A stretch of 36,990 nt of DNA from Erysipelotrichaceae bacterium (GTDB lineage: Bacteria; Bacillota_I; Bacilli_A; RFN20; CAG-826). Location of the stretch: contig SVBF01000016.1 in NCBI GenBank assembly GCA_015058945.1, forward strand, positions 1 to 36,990, in the 5' to 3' direction. Numbering within the stretch: position 1 is the stretch's first letter; the number at the start of each line of letters is the position of its first letter. The notes under the pieces were generated by a model that saw nothing but the letters and a program-made list of their open reading frames with translations, searched no databases and was not told where the DNA came from. Shown here piece by piece: positions 1-9,100 of this stretch. A program made the translations under genes and the position numbers.

Positions 1-746
1 CCGACGGCGGTGCCGCGGATATAGAGCCCGACGCCGCTGGTCTCGGGGGTCGAGGAATCGGCGCTGCTCGTCGCGGGGGCGGTATAACCGGTCAGCCAGA
101 TGTCATAGCCATCCTCGGTCTGACCTTCTTCGGGGTCATAGACCTTGAACCAAAGGGTGAGGTTGGTGCCGGCGGAAACGACGGTTAATCCTTTGGTCTC
201 GTTGTCATAGAGAGCGTTATTGCCTTCACCGGAAGCGCCTGGGAAGATCGCGGTGCCGGATTTCTTGAAGGTGATGGCGTCGCCGGCCGCGGCGGCGGTG
301 ACTTCGCCCTTATACTGGGCTTTCCAGGTGTCTGTGGCACCCTTGGGAGTGCTCGCATCGACTAAAGGAACGACGAGGTCACCGATGGTGCAGGTGAAGA
401 CCTCGCTCGCGGGTTCGGAGGTGAGTTCTTCAGAGCTGATTCCCTCGCTGGTAAGTTCTTCCTCGCTGGTAAGTTCTTCTTCGGAGGTGAGTTCTTCCTC
501 GGAGGTCAGCTCCTCTTCGGAAGTGAGTTCCTCTTCGGAGGTGAGTTCTTCGGAACTCGTGGTGACCGGCGCGGAAGAGGTGGTCACGGGGGCCTCGGAG
601 CTGCTCACGACCGGAGCTTGGCTCGAAGTGACGGGAGCTTCCGGGGACGATAAAGCGGCCGGTTGGCTCGAGGCGGGCTGCTCACCACAAGCTGCGAGAA
701 GCATGCTTGAGGAGAGGAGCAAGAGCAGACGATTGAATTTTTTCAT
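1..746 (-). CDS. Surface lipoprotein with LTSEEE-repeat stalk, C-terminus cut by window edge
   Basis: Partial gene: the reading frame is open from an ATG at 746 to the window edge, about 248 codons. The start has a clear AGGAG site 6-7 nt upstream. Residues 1-21 form a lipoprotein signal ending in Leu-Ala-Ala-Cys-Gly-Glu. A Pro/Ser/Thr-rich linker follows, then about six copies of the hexapeptide LTSEEE, which suits an extended stalk. The folded part ends in GYDIWLTGYTAPATSS and the start of a GLYIRGTAVGG module. The same arrangement occurs in the next gene upstream (839-1846), so the two are tandem paralogues. No catalytic motif is visible. Inferred role: cell-surface glycan, probably starch, binding alongside the amylases. 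The binding role is inferred from context and was not recognised by a named family. Confidence 0.85.
   Translation of the reverse strand, partial: MKKFNRLLLLLSSSMLLAACGEQPASSQPAALSSPEAPVTSSQAPVVSSSEAPVTTSSAPVTTSSEELTSEEELTSEEELTSEEELTSEEELTSEEELTSEGISSEELTSEPASEVFTCTIGDLVVPLVDASTPKGATDTWKAQYKGEVTAAAAGDAITFKKSGTAIFPGASGEGNNALYDNETKGLTVVSAGTNLTLWFKVYDPEEGQTEDGYDIWLTGYTAPATSSADSSTPETSGVGLYIRGTAV
418..560 (-). repeat. 18-bp tandem repeat coding LTSEEE
   Basis: About six to seven imperfect copies of an 18-bp unit lie inside the first lipoprotein gene. They encode Leu-Thr-Ser-Glu-Glu-Glu variants. Related copies (about four) occur at 1549-1625 in the neighbouring paralogue. Copy number could change by slippage without shifting the frame, because the unit is a multiple of three. 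Confidence 0.8.
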
Positions 747-797
747 TTATTTCTCCTTTTATATACAAGGCCAGAAGGCCAGGTAATCGATATAATG

Positions 798-826
798 GCC
801 CGCCAAGCCGGAAAGCGTTGGCGGGC
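798..826 (-). other. Intergenic hairpin between tandem lipoprotein genes
   Basis: A perfect 9-bp stem (GCCCGCCAA at 798-806 with TTGGCGGGC at 818-826) and an 11-nt loop follow the stop of the 839-1846 gene. No U-tract follows on the minus strand. It may therefore stabilise the 3' end or partly attenuate transcription rather than act as a strong terminator. Confidence 0.55.
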
Positions 827-838
827 ATTTGTCAATGA

Positions 839-1846
839 TTAGGCAACCGTCTCGATGTAGAGATAGTTGTTCGTGGTGAGGTACATGTTATAAGTACCGG
901 CCACTTTGCAGTGGATGTTGCCATCCGAAGCGCCCTGTTCGAAGTTGGCCTTGGCGCCACCTTGGACGACTTGGTGGTCAGCGGATTCGTCTTGGTTCTT
1001 GTAGCTCCAGCCCCAAGATTTGGACCAATCCGCATTCGCGATCTTGAAATCGCCGACGGCCAAGGTGATGTTTAGAAGTTCCCCTTGGTTATTGGAATCG
1101 CTCGAGGTCTGCAATTCGTTGGCCGTGGCGACATCCCAGCCACCGACGGCGGTGCCGCGGATATAGAGCCCGACGCCGCTGGTCTCGGGGGTCGAGGCTT
1201 CGCCACTGCTGGTCGCGGGGGCGGTATAACCGGTGAGCCAGATGTCATAACCGTTACTGAGTTGACCCTGTTCCGGCGCATAAACCTTGAGATAGAGGGT
1301 GGCGTCATTCGCGGTGGCACGGACGGTGATGGTGGTCGTTGCCTCATCATAATGGGCGTTATTGCCCGCGCTTTCGTAGTTCGCGCCCGGCGCGATGTGG
1401 TCGCCGAGATAAGTGAAGCTAAGGACATCGCCTTCGACGACGTCCAAATCGGTGACTTTCCACTGCTCGAAGGCCGTGTCTCCCGGATCGATTTCCGCGG
1501 TGGCATCGACCATCGAGTGGGGCTCGAAGTTGACGTAGAGGACGTAATCGCTGAGTTCTTCCTCAGAGGTCAGTTCCTCTTCGGAGGTGAGTTCTTCCTC
1601 GGAGGTCAACTCCTCGCTGGAAGGTTCTTCCTGAGAGGTGGGTTCTTCGGAGGTGATGTCCTCTGAAGAGACGACTTCGCTCGAAGGCGTGGGCTCAACG
1701 GAAGGTTCTTCCGAAGAAACCGCGGGTTGGGAGCTTGAATGGGCTTGGTCCCAGGAAGCGATTTCCTCGGGGGTGAGGACGTGATGCCCACAGGAAGCGA
1801 GCAACGCTCCGCTGGCGAGGATGAGGAGTAAACTTGCTTTTTTCAT
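839..1846 (-). CDS. Surface lipoprotein, putative carbohydrate binding
   Basis: A 335-aa lipoprotein: signal peptide ending Leu-Ala-Ser-Cys-Gly, then a Ser/Glu/Pro-rich stalk with LTSEEE repeats (about residues 40-100). Two beta-rich segments follow: a GYDIWLTGYT-type module (about 100-210), and a C-terminal module starting GLYIRGTAVGGWD and containing VGDFKIANADW. The GW and FKIANADW patterns are reminiscent of starch-binding beta-sandwich modules, but no catalytic residues are present. A TTG nine bases further upstream is in frame. The ATG at 1846 is preferred because the AAAGGA site is about 9 nt away and the signal peptide then starts MKK. It is a paralogue of the gene at 1-746, and their 3' regions share a 55-bp identical segment. 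Probable role: glycan capture for the amylases; inferred. Confidence 0.87.
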   Translation of the reverse strand: MKKASLLLILASGALLASCGHHVLTPEEIASWDQAHSSSQPAVSSEEPSVEPTPSSEVVSSEDITSEEPTSQEEPSSEELTSEEELTSEEELTSEEELSDYVLYVNFEPHSMVDATAEIDPGDTAFEQWKVTDLDVVEGDVLSFTYLGDHIAPGANYESAGNNAHYDEATTTITVRATANDATLYLKVYAPEQGQLSNGYDIWLTGYTAPATSSGEASTPETSGVGLYIRGTAVGGWDVATANELQTSSDSNNQGELLNITLAVGDFKIANADWSKSWGWSYKNQDESADHQVVQGGAKANFEQGASDGNIHCKVAGTYNMYLTTNNYLYIETVA

Positions 1847-1873
1847 GTTCTGCAATCCTTTCTATCTATCGAA

Positions 1874-4601
1874 TTAGAACGTGACGTCGAGTGAGCCGGT
1901 GCCGCCGGTCGCGGTGACGCGGGAAGAGGTGAAGTCGACCGTGATGGTGATCGCACCATTCTTAAACTTCATGACCTTCTCGGAGCTGCCCGCGTCGGAG
2001 ACGGTGCCGGTGATGAGGGCGGGGTTATTGTTTTTGTAGGCGATGATCTTCGCGAGTTTGTTGTACTCGGAGTTGTTATCGTTCATCTGCGATGTCGCGT
2101 CGACGACGGTGGAGGAGCTATTGACGCCGTCCCAGACGATCGAGGCGCCCGAACCCGTGATGGAGAATCCGGTGGTCATGGAGCCGTCGCCCGCTTTGCC
2201 GCCCTGCTTCCATTTCATCGGCTGGCGCCACCAGAGGTCGGCGTAGTCGCTTTGGGAATTCTTGCCCGAGGGGAAGTTTCCGGTCATGCCGATCTCGTCG
2301 CCATAATAGATCCAGGTGCAGCCTGGCATCAGGATCTCGATGGCTTTGCAAAGGTCGGCCGCTTTGCGGAATTTGAGGTAGTCGCCCGTGGTGACGTTGC
2401 CTTGCTCAGAGATGCCGTTGCTATCGCCGGCGGAGGAATGGATGCGGTTGATGATGCGGGCGATGTCGTGGTTGGAGGTGAAGAAGCCCGGCATGGCCTT
2501 GTCGCCGCGGAAGTCGTTATAGGAATCCAAGATGGACCCGAGGTTCCAGGCGTAGCTCTTGCCCGAGAAGTAGCCTTTGCCGTTGCCGTCGTATTTCGAC
2601 GGTTCGGAGAAGATGGTCGGCCAGGAGCGTCCGGCGCCGGTGTAATGGCCGATGGCGCGGCTAGCGGCCGTGGTGAAGTTGAAGTAGCCCCAGAAGTCGA
2701 ACATGGAGTCGAAGGCCTCGTAGAAGGGGGAGACGTTGAAGGCGTTGCCGTCGAAGTTCTCGCCCACGAAGAAGGCGTCCTTGTTGACCGCTTTGACCGC
2801 TTTGTTGAGCTCGCGGTAGAAATGGAGGTTCTTGGTGAGGTTGGAGGAATAGTCGCCCTTAGCCGCGACGTCGGAGATGATGACGTCGCCCGAATCGGTC
2901 GCGACCTCGTCCTTCATGAAGATGTGCTTGACGGCGTCAAGGCGGAAGCCGTCCACGCCCTTCTTGACCCAGTTGACGCTCATGGCGTTGACCGCGTCGC
3001 GGGTGGCTTTGTATTGGTAGTTGAGCTCCGGCATGGAGGAACCGAACTTCGCGTAGTAGCTATAGTCGTGATCGCCATAGGGGAACCAGCACTTGGCCTC
3101 GGTGACGTTCTTGTCCGTCTTGTGGTTACCCCATTGGTAATAACCGCGGTAGCTATCGTCGAGCTGGGCGGACTTGATGAACCACTTGTTCGAGGTGGAG
3201 GTATGGTTCAGGACGAGGTCCATGACGATCTTCATGCCTCTGGCGTGGGCTTTCTCGATGAGTTCCTCGTAATCCGCCATCGCGGTGGCTGGGGTGACCT
3301 TGCCCCCATTGGCTTTGCCGGCCGTAGAGACGGTCGAACCGAATTTCTCGTCCACCGCCTCATAGTCGGAAATGTCATAGCCATGATAGCTGTCCGATTT
3401 CTGCACCGGGGTGAGCCAGAGGGCCTTGACGCCGAGCTTGGCGAGGTAATCGAGTTTGGAGGTGATGCCATAGATATCGCCGAAGCCGTCGCCGTCGGAG
3501 TCGGCGAAGGAGGCGACTTGGATCTGGTAGCCGACCCCCACTCCGCTCTTGAACGCGGGGGAGGTGCCCTTCTTCTCGGCCGTGGTCTTCCAATCGACGT
3601 CGTTATAGGCGCCTTTGCCGCGGGTGACGTTCTTGCCGTCATCGTTCTCGAAGGGGTCGGACATGTCATTGATGACCGAGCCTTGGTAGGAGGCGACTTT
3701 GTCTTGGAGGGAGAAGACGTGCCAGGCGGTGCCGCCGTCGCTCGTGGGAAGGGCCATGGTCTGGGAGGCGTCCTCGAGGTCGATGTGGAGGTCGCCGCCA
3801 TCGTTGGTCCAGAATTTGCCCTCGGGTTTGGTGCGGGAGGAGGATTTGACGACTTGGAGGCCGATTTGGGTATCGAGCGTCTTGCCGTCGGCCTGATAGA
3901 AGCTGACCTGGGTGCCGCCGATCTTCTTGCCGGAATTGGTCGCGCCGCCGTCATAGGTCTTGGTCAAATCGATATCGACGTAGGCGCCGCCGAAATCGTC
4001 GACGAGGGCGGAGCCGGTGGCGCTAAGCTTATCGGCGCTGGTGGTCTTGCCCACGAAATCGAAGCGGGCGCCTTCGCCCTCGGCGGGGCGATAGGGCCAA
4101 GCCCAAATATCCCAGTCGGCGTAAGAGTCCGGGGTATTATCGAAACGGTAATAATGGAAATAGAGGTGGTTTGCCTGCGAGGTCTCTTTGAGTTTGTCGA
4201 CGTAGGCCTTCACTTCCTCTTCGGTGTGGCTGCCGGCGGAAGCTTTGATCCAACGCGCATAGAGGACGACGTTGCCGGTGACGGTATACGGGAAGGTGAC
4301 TTCGGTCCGCTCCTGCCCCATCTTCAAGGATTTGCTATAGCCGGTGCACCATCCGGCGAAGGAATAGCCTTCGCGGGTGGACGAGGGGGGCGGAAGCGAT
4401 GTTGCCGCCTTCGACGACCTGCTGGGTCGCGACGGCGGTGCCGCCACAGGCGTTGAAGGTCACGGTGTATTTGGTGCGGACGTCGATGCTCGTGCCCTGC
4501 TGTCCGCCGGAACTCGAACCAGTCGGCTCGCCGCAGCTCACCGCGCATAGCATGGCGGTGGATAACACCAACAAGCGAACGAATTTCCTCGATTTGTTCA
4601 T
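1874..4601 (-). CDS. Alpha-amylase-like GH13 lipoprotein, apparent frameshift near N-terminus
   Basis: The gene starts at ATG 4601 with a lipoprotein signal (ends Ala-Val-Ser-Cys-Gly-Glu). It runs into an InlB/Flg_new-type repeat (YTVTFNACGGTAVATQQVVE), then breaks in a six-G run at 4385-4390. The remainder continues in another frame (open from 4447) starting STREGYSFAGW, exactly the missing half of that repeat. Downstream are a CBM41/PUD-like module (LYFHYYRFD, WDIWAWPY), then a GH13 barrel: MDLVLNHTS, GFRLDAVKH (nucleophile codon 2936-2938), FVGENFDG (acid/base Glu codon 2759-2761) and TSNHDIAR (Asp codon 2465-2467). The catalytic triad is complete. It would cleave alpha-1,4 glucans at the cell surface. 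Removing one G restores a single ORF of about 908 codons. A sequencing error, a true mutation or phase variation are all possible. Confidence 0.88.
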
Positions 4602-4640
4602 TCTTTTTCCTCTCTTTATCGTAGTTCGTATTTATACCGA

Positions 4641-4668
4641 AGCGCCCCTAGCGTTAACTAGAGGCGCT
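4641..4668 (-). other. Intergenic hairpin
   Basis: An 11-bp stem with one G-U pair (AGCGCCCCTAG at 4641-4651, CTAGAGGCGCT at 4658-4668) and a 6-nt loop lies between the stop of the 4688-5914 gene and the start of the amylase gene. No U-tract follows, so it is more likely a processing or stabilising element, or a weak attenuator. Confidence 0.5.
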
Positions 4669-4687
4669 GAATGGGTTTCGCTTAAGA

Positions 4688-5914
4688 TTAGGCGTGATCG
4701 GTGATCCAGAAGACGCCGGAACCGTTGACGTAGACGTCGTAGTTTCCGGAGACGGTGCATTTGAAGTTGCTTCCGCCAAAGCCATCTTCCGCGGCTTCGA
4801 AGCAAGTGAGGCCTTTGTTGGAAGGATCCTCATACTTATCGACGCCTTCGTAACCGAACCAGGTGGAACCGCCATCGGTCACTTTGAAGAGGTCGCCCTC
4901 AACGAACGCGACGTTGAGGAGGCAGCCCTTGTCTTCGGGATTGCCCGGGTTGCTATAAAGTTGGAGGCCGCCAGCGGTGTTCCAGCCGGAGAAGAGCGAA
5001 CCTTCGCCGACGATGTACCATTCGACCAAGGACGAGCCTTCGGGGCCATAGTAGTCGCCGCTAGGCGTGCTGTCCTCACCCGAATCGATGGAGACGTCGG
5101 GGATATCGGTCGGATCGTAATCGGACCAAACGCCAGAGACGGCGCGGGAAGCACCTTCGGCGGCGCCTTCGACCCAAGCCGCGGGTTTTTCGCAATCATG
5201 GATGTCATACATATTGTGCTCACCGCGTCCGGCGAAGGTGATGACCTCGGTCCATGCGCCCCAGGATTCGACCACATCGGTCGGCTCATCGTTTTCGTAA
5301 TGCGGGCCGCAGCGGAAGATTTGAATGGTTTCCGCTTCCGAGAGGTAACTGGGATCGATGGAATAGACGTTATAGTAAGCGGTCGCGGATTCCTGGACGG
5401 TGGCGACGTAATCCATCTTGATGAGCTGTTCGAAGTCGAGGGTGATATTCGGATCCTCGCCGGTCACGCCGGCGCCATTGACGGAAATCATCGGGAAGCC
5501 GGTGGCGCTGTTCCACCAGGTGGCTTCGCGGAAATAAATCAGATCGTCGTCGATGATGGCTCCAGAGCTGGGATCGATATCCGAGCCCTCATCCCAGCCA
5601 GCATAGACGGTGGTGTTGGCGTTAAGCGCCTGATTGAAGTCGAAGAGGGTCGCGCAGACCGCATCGGCGTACCAATCGTCGAAGACATAGCCTTCTTTGG
5701 TCGGATCGACGGATGGACGGGTCGCCTTGGATCCCTTGGCGATGGTCTGGGACGCGATGGCAGAACCGCCGTCGGTATCGAAGGTGACGGTGATGGTTTC
5801 GGCGGGGGTGAGAGACGACGCCGCGGGTGTGCTCGAAGCGGGTTGTTCGCCACAGCCGGCGAGCAAGAAAGCCGCGGAGAACGCGAGGATTGCAAACGAA
5901 TTCCTATATTTCAT
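4688..5914 (-). CDS. Surface lipoprotein with InlB-type repeat and putative starch-binding modules
   Basis: 408 aa. The start at 5914 has an AAGGAGG site 6 nt upstream. The signal peptide ends Leu-Ala-Gly-Cys-Gly-Glu. An InlB B-repeat/Flg_new-like unit occupies about residues 40-110 (VTFDTDGGSAIASQ, GYVFDDWYAD, TTVYAGW). The middle (about 118-240) begins LIYFREATWW and is loosely like CBM25/26 beta-sandwich modules. The C-terminal module (about 295-405) contains LVEWYIVGEG, GDLFKVTDGG and SGNYDVYVNGSG. It resembles the C-terminal module of the lipoprotein at 839-1846. No hydrolase motif was seen. It is the first gene after a promoter overlapped by a LacI/CcpA-type operator, so it is probably carbohydrate-regulated. 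The glycan-binding role is inferred. Confidence 0.87.
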   Translation of the reverse strand: MKYRNSFAILAFSAAFLLAGCGEQPASSTPAASSLTPAETITVTFDTDGGSAIASQTIAKGSKATRPSVDPTKEGYVFDDWYADAVCATLFDFNQALNANTTVYAGWDEGSDIDPSSGAIIDDDLIYFREATWWNSATGFPMISVNGAGVTGEDPNITLDFEQLIKMDYVATVQESATAYYNVYSIDPSYLSEAETIQIFRCGPHYENDEPTDVVESWGAWTEVITFAGRGEHNMYDIHDCEKPAAWVEGAAEGASRAVSGVWSDYDPTDIPDVSIDSGEDSTPSGDYYGPEGSSLVEWYIVGEGSLFSGWNTAGGLQLYSNPGNPEDKGCLLNVAFVEGDLFKVTDGGSTWFGYEGVDKYEDPSNKGLTCFEAAEDGFGGSNFKCTVSGNYDVYVNGSGVFWITDHA

Positions 5915-5953
5915 TTTGGCCCTCCTTATATGTTTGGCCTAAATACGCTTAGG

Positions 5954-5983
5954 ATTATATGGCGCAAATGTCTCCAATGTAAA
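5954..5983 (-). promoter_or_regulatory. Sigma-A-type promoter of the 5914 lipoprotein gene
   Basis: On the minus strand there is TTTACA (plus 5978-5983), an 18-nt spacer, and TATAAT (plus 5954-5959), about 40 nt before the start codon at 5914. It lies directly downstream of the terminator at 6111-6138, so it starts a new transcription unit that can read through the lipoprotein, amylase and paralogue genes. Confidence 0.72.
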
Positions 5984-5991
5984 CGCTTTCT
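5977..5991 (-). promoter_or_regulatory. CcpA/LacI-family (cre-like) operator over -35 box
   Basis: The plus-strand text ATGTAAACGCTTTCT matches the cre consensus WTGNAARCGNWWWCA at all but the last position. It overlaps the -35 element of the promoter at 5954-5983, the usual geometry for repression. It could serve CcpA or a dedicated maltose regulator of the LacI family; the sequence alone cannot tell which. Confidence 0.65.
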
Positions 5992-6110
5992 TACCACTTT
6001 TTGCCCACCACTACTCGTTTTTAGGGGCAAAACACATTTCTGTGCCACATATCGAAATCTAAACGAAAAAACCCAAACTCTTAGATTTTGGCGTTTTTTG
6101 TATAATCACG

Positions 6111-6138
6111 AAAAAAGGCCCCCATTTCTGGGAGCCTT
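6111..6138 (-). terminator. Rho-independent terminator after pullulanase
   Basis: A 10-bp stem with one wobble (plus 6115-6124 and 6129-6138), a GAAA loop on the minus strand, and a run of six U. It follows the stop codon at 6153 and closes the unit containing the pullulanase. Confidence 0.85.
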
Positions 6139-6152
6139 GATGGATGTGGAGC

Positions 6153-9100
6153 TTAGCGAATCGTGCCGGAGAGGCGGCGGACGATGAGGCACTCGAACTT
6201 GTCCAAGGTGATGGAGTTGTTGGTGCCGATGGTCACCGTGCCCTTGCGACCGGTGGAGCTATAGAGGACCTCGAGCTGGCCGGAGCCGATGCCGATGGAG
6301 GCGACTTCGCCCTTATTGGCGAGCATGTAGACGCCTTTGCCATCCTTCTGGCCGATGAAGCCGGCGGCGATGATCGGGGTGACGGCATTGCCATCCGCAT
6401 CGAAGAGGGATTTGTCGTCCCAGCACCAGGTGTCCGGCTGGGCCTTGGTGAGGTTGGCCTTGGTCTGGCCGAGGCAGTTGCCCATCTCTTTGGCGCGGAG
6501 CTGGACGACCTCCTTCACCTTCTCGTAGTACTTCTTGACCATGGCGTCGCCTTTGCGGTCCCAGCGGAACGCGTTGACGGCGTCGCCGTACTTATAGGAG
6601 TTGCGGACGAGCCACTGGGTCTTGGCGGAGTTGATGGGGACGCCATCGCCTTCTTGCCAGGTATCGACGGTGCCGTCGGGGTGGGTATAGGAACCTTTAT
6701 GGTAGGACTCCTGCATGGCCTTGAGATAGGGATCATCCGGTTGCATGAGCTTCTGGCGGAAGAATTCGTCGCCGCCATGGACGAAGCCGATGCCTTGGGT
6801 GAAGAGGCTTAGCGCCGTGAGGTCGACGCAGGCTTTCATCGCCCATTCGTTGTTGCCGTCGTCGAACGCCTTCGCGGAGAAGTAATTGAACTGATAGTTG
6901 ATTTGGTCGTAGAGGGTGTAGTTATCGTGGCAGGCGAGGTAGTTCACCGTCTGGCTCGGATCGAGGGTCGCACTGCCCTTGGCCCAGCGGTTTTCGCCAA
7001 TGGCCATGGTTAAGGTGTTGTAGACGCGATCTTTGTTGGAATCTTTGGTGATCCAGTTTTTCTCGCCGTTATCGGAGATATCCGGTGCCTTGTCTCCGCC
7101 GTCGTTGCCCTTGGCGCCGTCACGCCCGGCGTCATTGAAGCAGCCGACGGAGCCTTTGGCGGTCGCGCCGAGCTTGGCGTAGACGTTGCCGCTGGTGGAT
7201 GGGGTGCCGCCAAGGAGCATGTGGGCGCCGCTCATGGAGCCGGACCAGCCTTCGCCGTACATCACGACGTCCTGGTAGGCTTTGCCGAGGTCATAGACAC
7301 CGTCTTTGGCGGCGCGCATGGTCGTGGTGTCGATGCAGCCCATGAGGTCGAAGCGGAAGCCTTTGATCTTGAATTCGCTCGCCCACCACTTCAACGAGTC
7401 GACGATGTACTTGCGGGTCATCGGACGCTCGGTGTGGACCGCGTTGGAGCAGCCGGTGTCGTCGATGAGGTTCATGTCCTTGTCGTAACGGAAGAAGTAA
7501 CGCGGGGCGACGGTAGAGAAGCTATGCTTGGTGACCGAGGAGACGTGGTTATAGACGACGTCCATGATGGTGCGGATGCCGCTCTTGCTCAAGGTGAAGA
7601 TGAGGTTCTTGAATTCCTTGACGCGGACACTCGCGTCATAGGGATCGCTCGAATAGGCGCCTTCGACGCAGTTGTAGTTTTGTGGGTTATAGCCCCAGTT
7701 ATAGCCGGGCTTGGTGACGACTTTCTCGCCGTTGACCTCGCTTTCGACGGTGCGCTCGTCGTTATCCTGGTCAAAGACCGGGAGCAACTGGACGGCGTTC
7801 ACGCCGAGTTCCTTGAGGTGGTCGAGTCCGGTGGAAAGGCCGTTATATTTGGTGCCGGCTTCGGCGAAGGCGTTATAGGTACCGCCCTCGTTGCCGTTAT
7901 TGGAGACCCAAGACTTGTCGGCGGTGAAGTCGCGGACGTGGACTTCGTAGACCGTGAGGTTGTTGGGGTTTTTGATCTCCGGGAAGCTCATCTTGTCCCA
8001 GCCCTCGGGGTTGGTCTTAGAGAAATCGAGGATCGCGCCGCGGATGCCGTTGATGCCACAGGCATGGGCATAGGGGTCGATGGTCTCGTAGGAGGTCTCG
8101 TTGTAATAGAGAGTGTAGGTATAGTACATACCCGCGTTGTCCCCTTCGATCGCACCGGTGAAGAGGCCACCTTTTTGGGCGGTGAGCCACGCCGTCTTGA
8201 TCGGATAGTCGTTGAGGGCGTGGGCCGAGGGATCATCGGTGTAAGCCGCCGGGGTACCGGACTTATAGAGGTTGACCTTGACCATGGTGCTCGTCGGGGC
8301 CCAGAGGCGGAACTCGGTCTTCTCCTTGGAGTATTTGACGCCGAGGTCGTCGCCGTTATAGGTGTAGTCGCTCTTGAATTTCGCGGTGTCGTAAAGTCCG
8401 TCAAAGGTCGCGACTTTCTTCTTGGTCTTGTTGGGGTTGGAGACGAATTTGCCGGAGATGCGGTACGTCTTCTGTGGATCGACCCCGTTGGCTAAGGGGA
8501 TTTCGATCGTGTCCTTATTGACGTTCTCCTTGGTCTCGACGATGTATTCGTCGATGTGCTCGGCGCGGTTAAGCGCGTTCATCTTGAGGTAGACTTCGTC
8601 GAAGCAATAAAGGGTATAGCTCGCGATCTTGCCCGAGCCCACCACTTTCAGCTTCTTCCAGTCGCTGGTCGCGGAGAAGGACTTGAAGGAATCGCCTAAG
8701 GCATCGGTCTTATCCGGATAGGCCTCGACGGTGTTACCTTCGCCAGGGCAGGAATAGACGTTCATCAAGGGGGTGCCGTCGCTCGTGGCGGTCACCGCGT
8801 CCATGTAGTCGGCGAATTTGACCAAGGTGTCGGAGCTTTGGCCGGCCCAGGTGCCGGGTTCCTTGATGATGAAGGAAACCGATCCGGCGACGTGTCCCGC
8901 ATAAGGGGCCTCGCGGACGTCCATGTCGAAATAGGCGCCGATGTCCTTGTCGTAACCGGTCCAGTCGTGCTCGCTGCCGTCGACGCCGTCGCACCACACA
9001 TAGATGCGCTTGTTCCTCTCGGTGCCGGAATCGTTATGGAAATAGATGCGGACGATGCCGTTAAAGACGCCGGAGGGGTCGACGGAAGTCTGACCGCCAC

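Noticed and set aside
220..786. Plus-strand Ser/Glu/Val-rich frame
   Set aside because: Caused by the LTSEEE repeats of the minus-strand lipoprotein gene read backwards.
1874..4447. Amylase gene starting at ATG 4447 as a complete gene
   Set aside because: The first residues from this start are a frame-shifted reading of the InlB-type repeat; there is no signal peptide or ribosome binding site, while the true start with lipobox lies at 4601.
2252..4456. Long plus-strand open frame (734 codons) opposite the amylase
   Set aside because: It is antisense to a GH13 gene with intact motifs. Its low-complexity Gly/Val/Asp/Ala composition is the usual mirror of a GC-rich gene, and it has no domain.
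4694..6187. Plus-strand open frame of 497 codons
   Set aside because: Mirror of the lipoprotein gene at 4688-5914; it crosses the promoter region and a terminator, and the product has no recognisable features.
7221..8495. Plus-strand open frame of 424 codons
   Set aside because: Antisense shadow of the pullulanase gene with Val/Gly/Asp-rich low-complexity translation.
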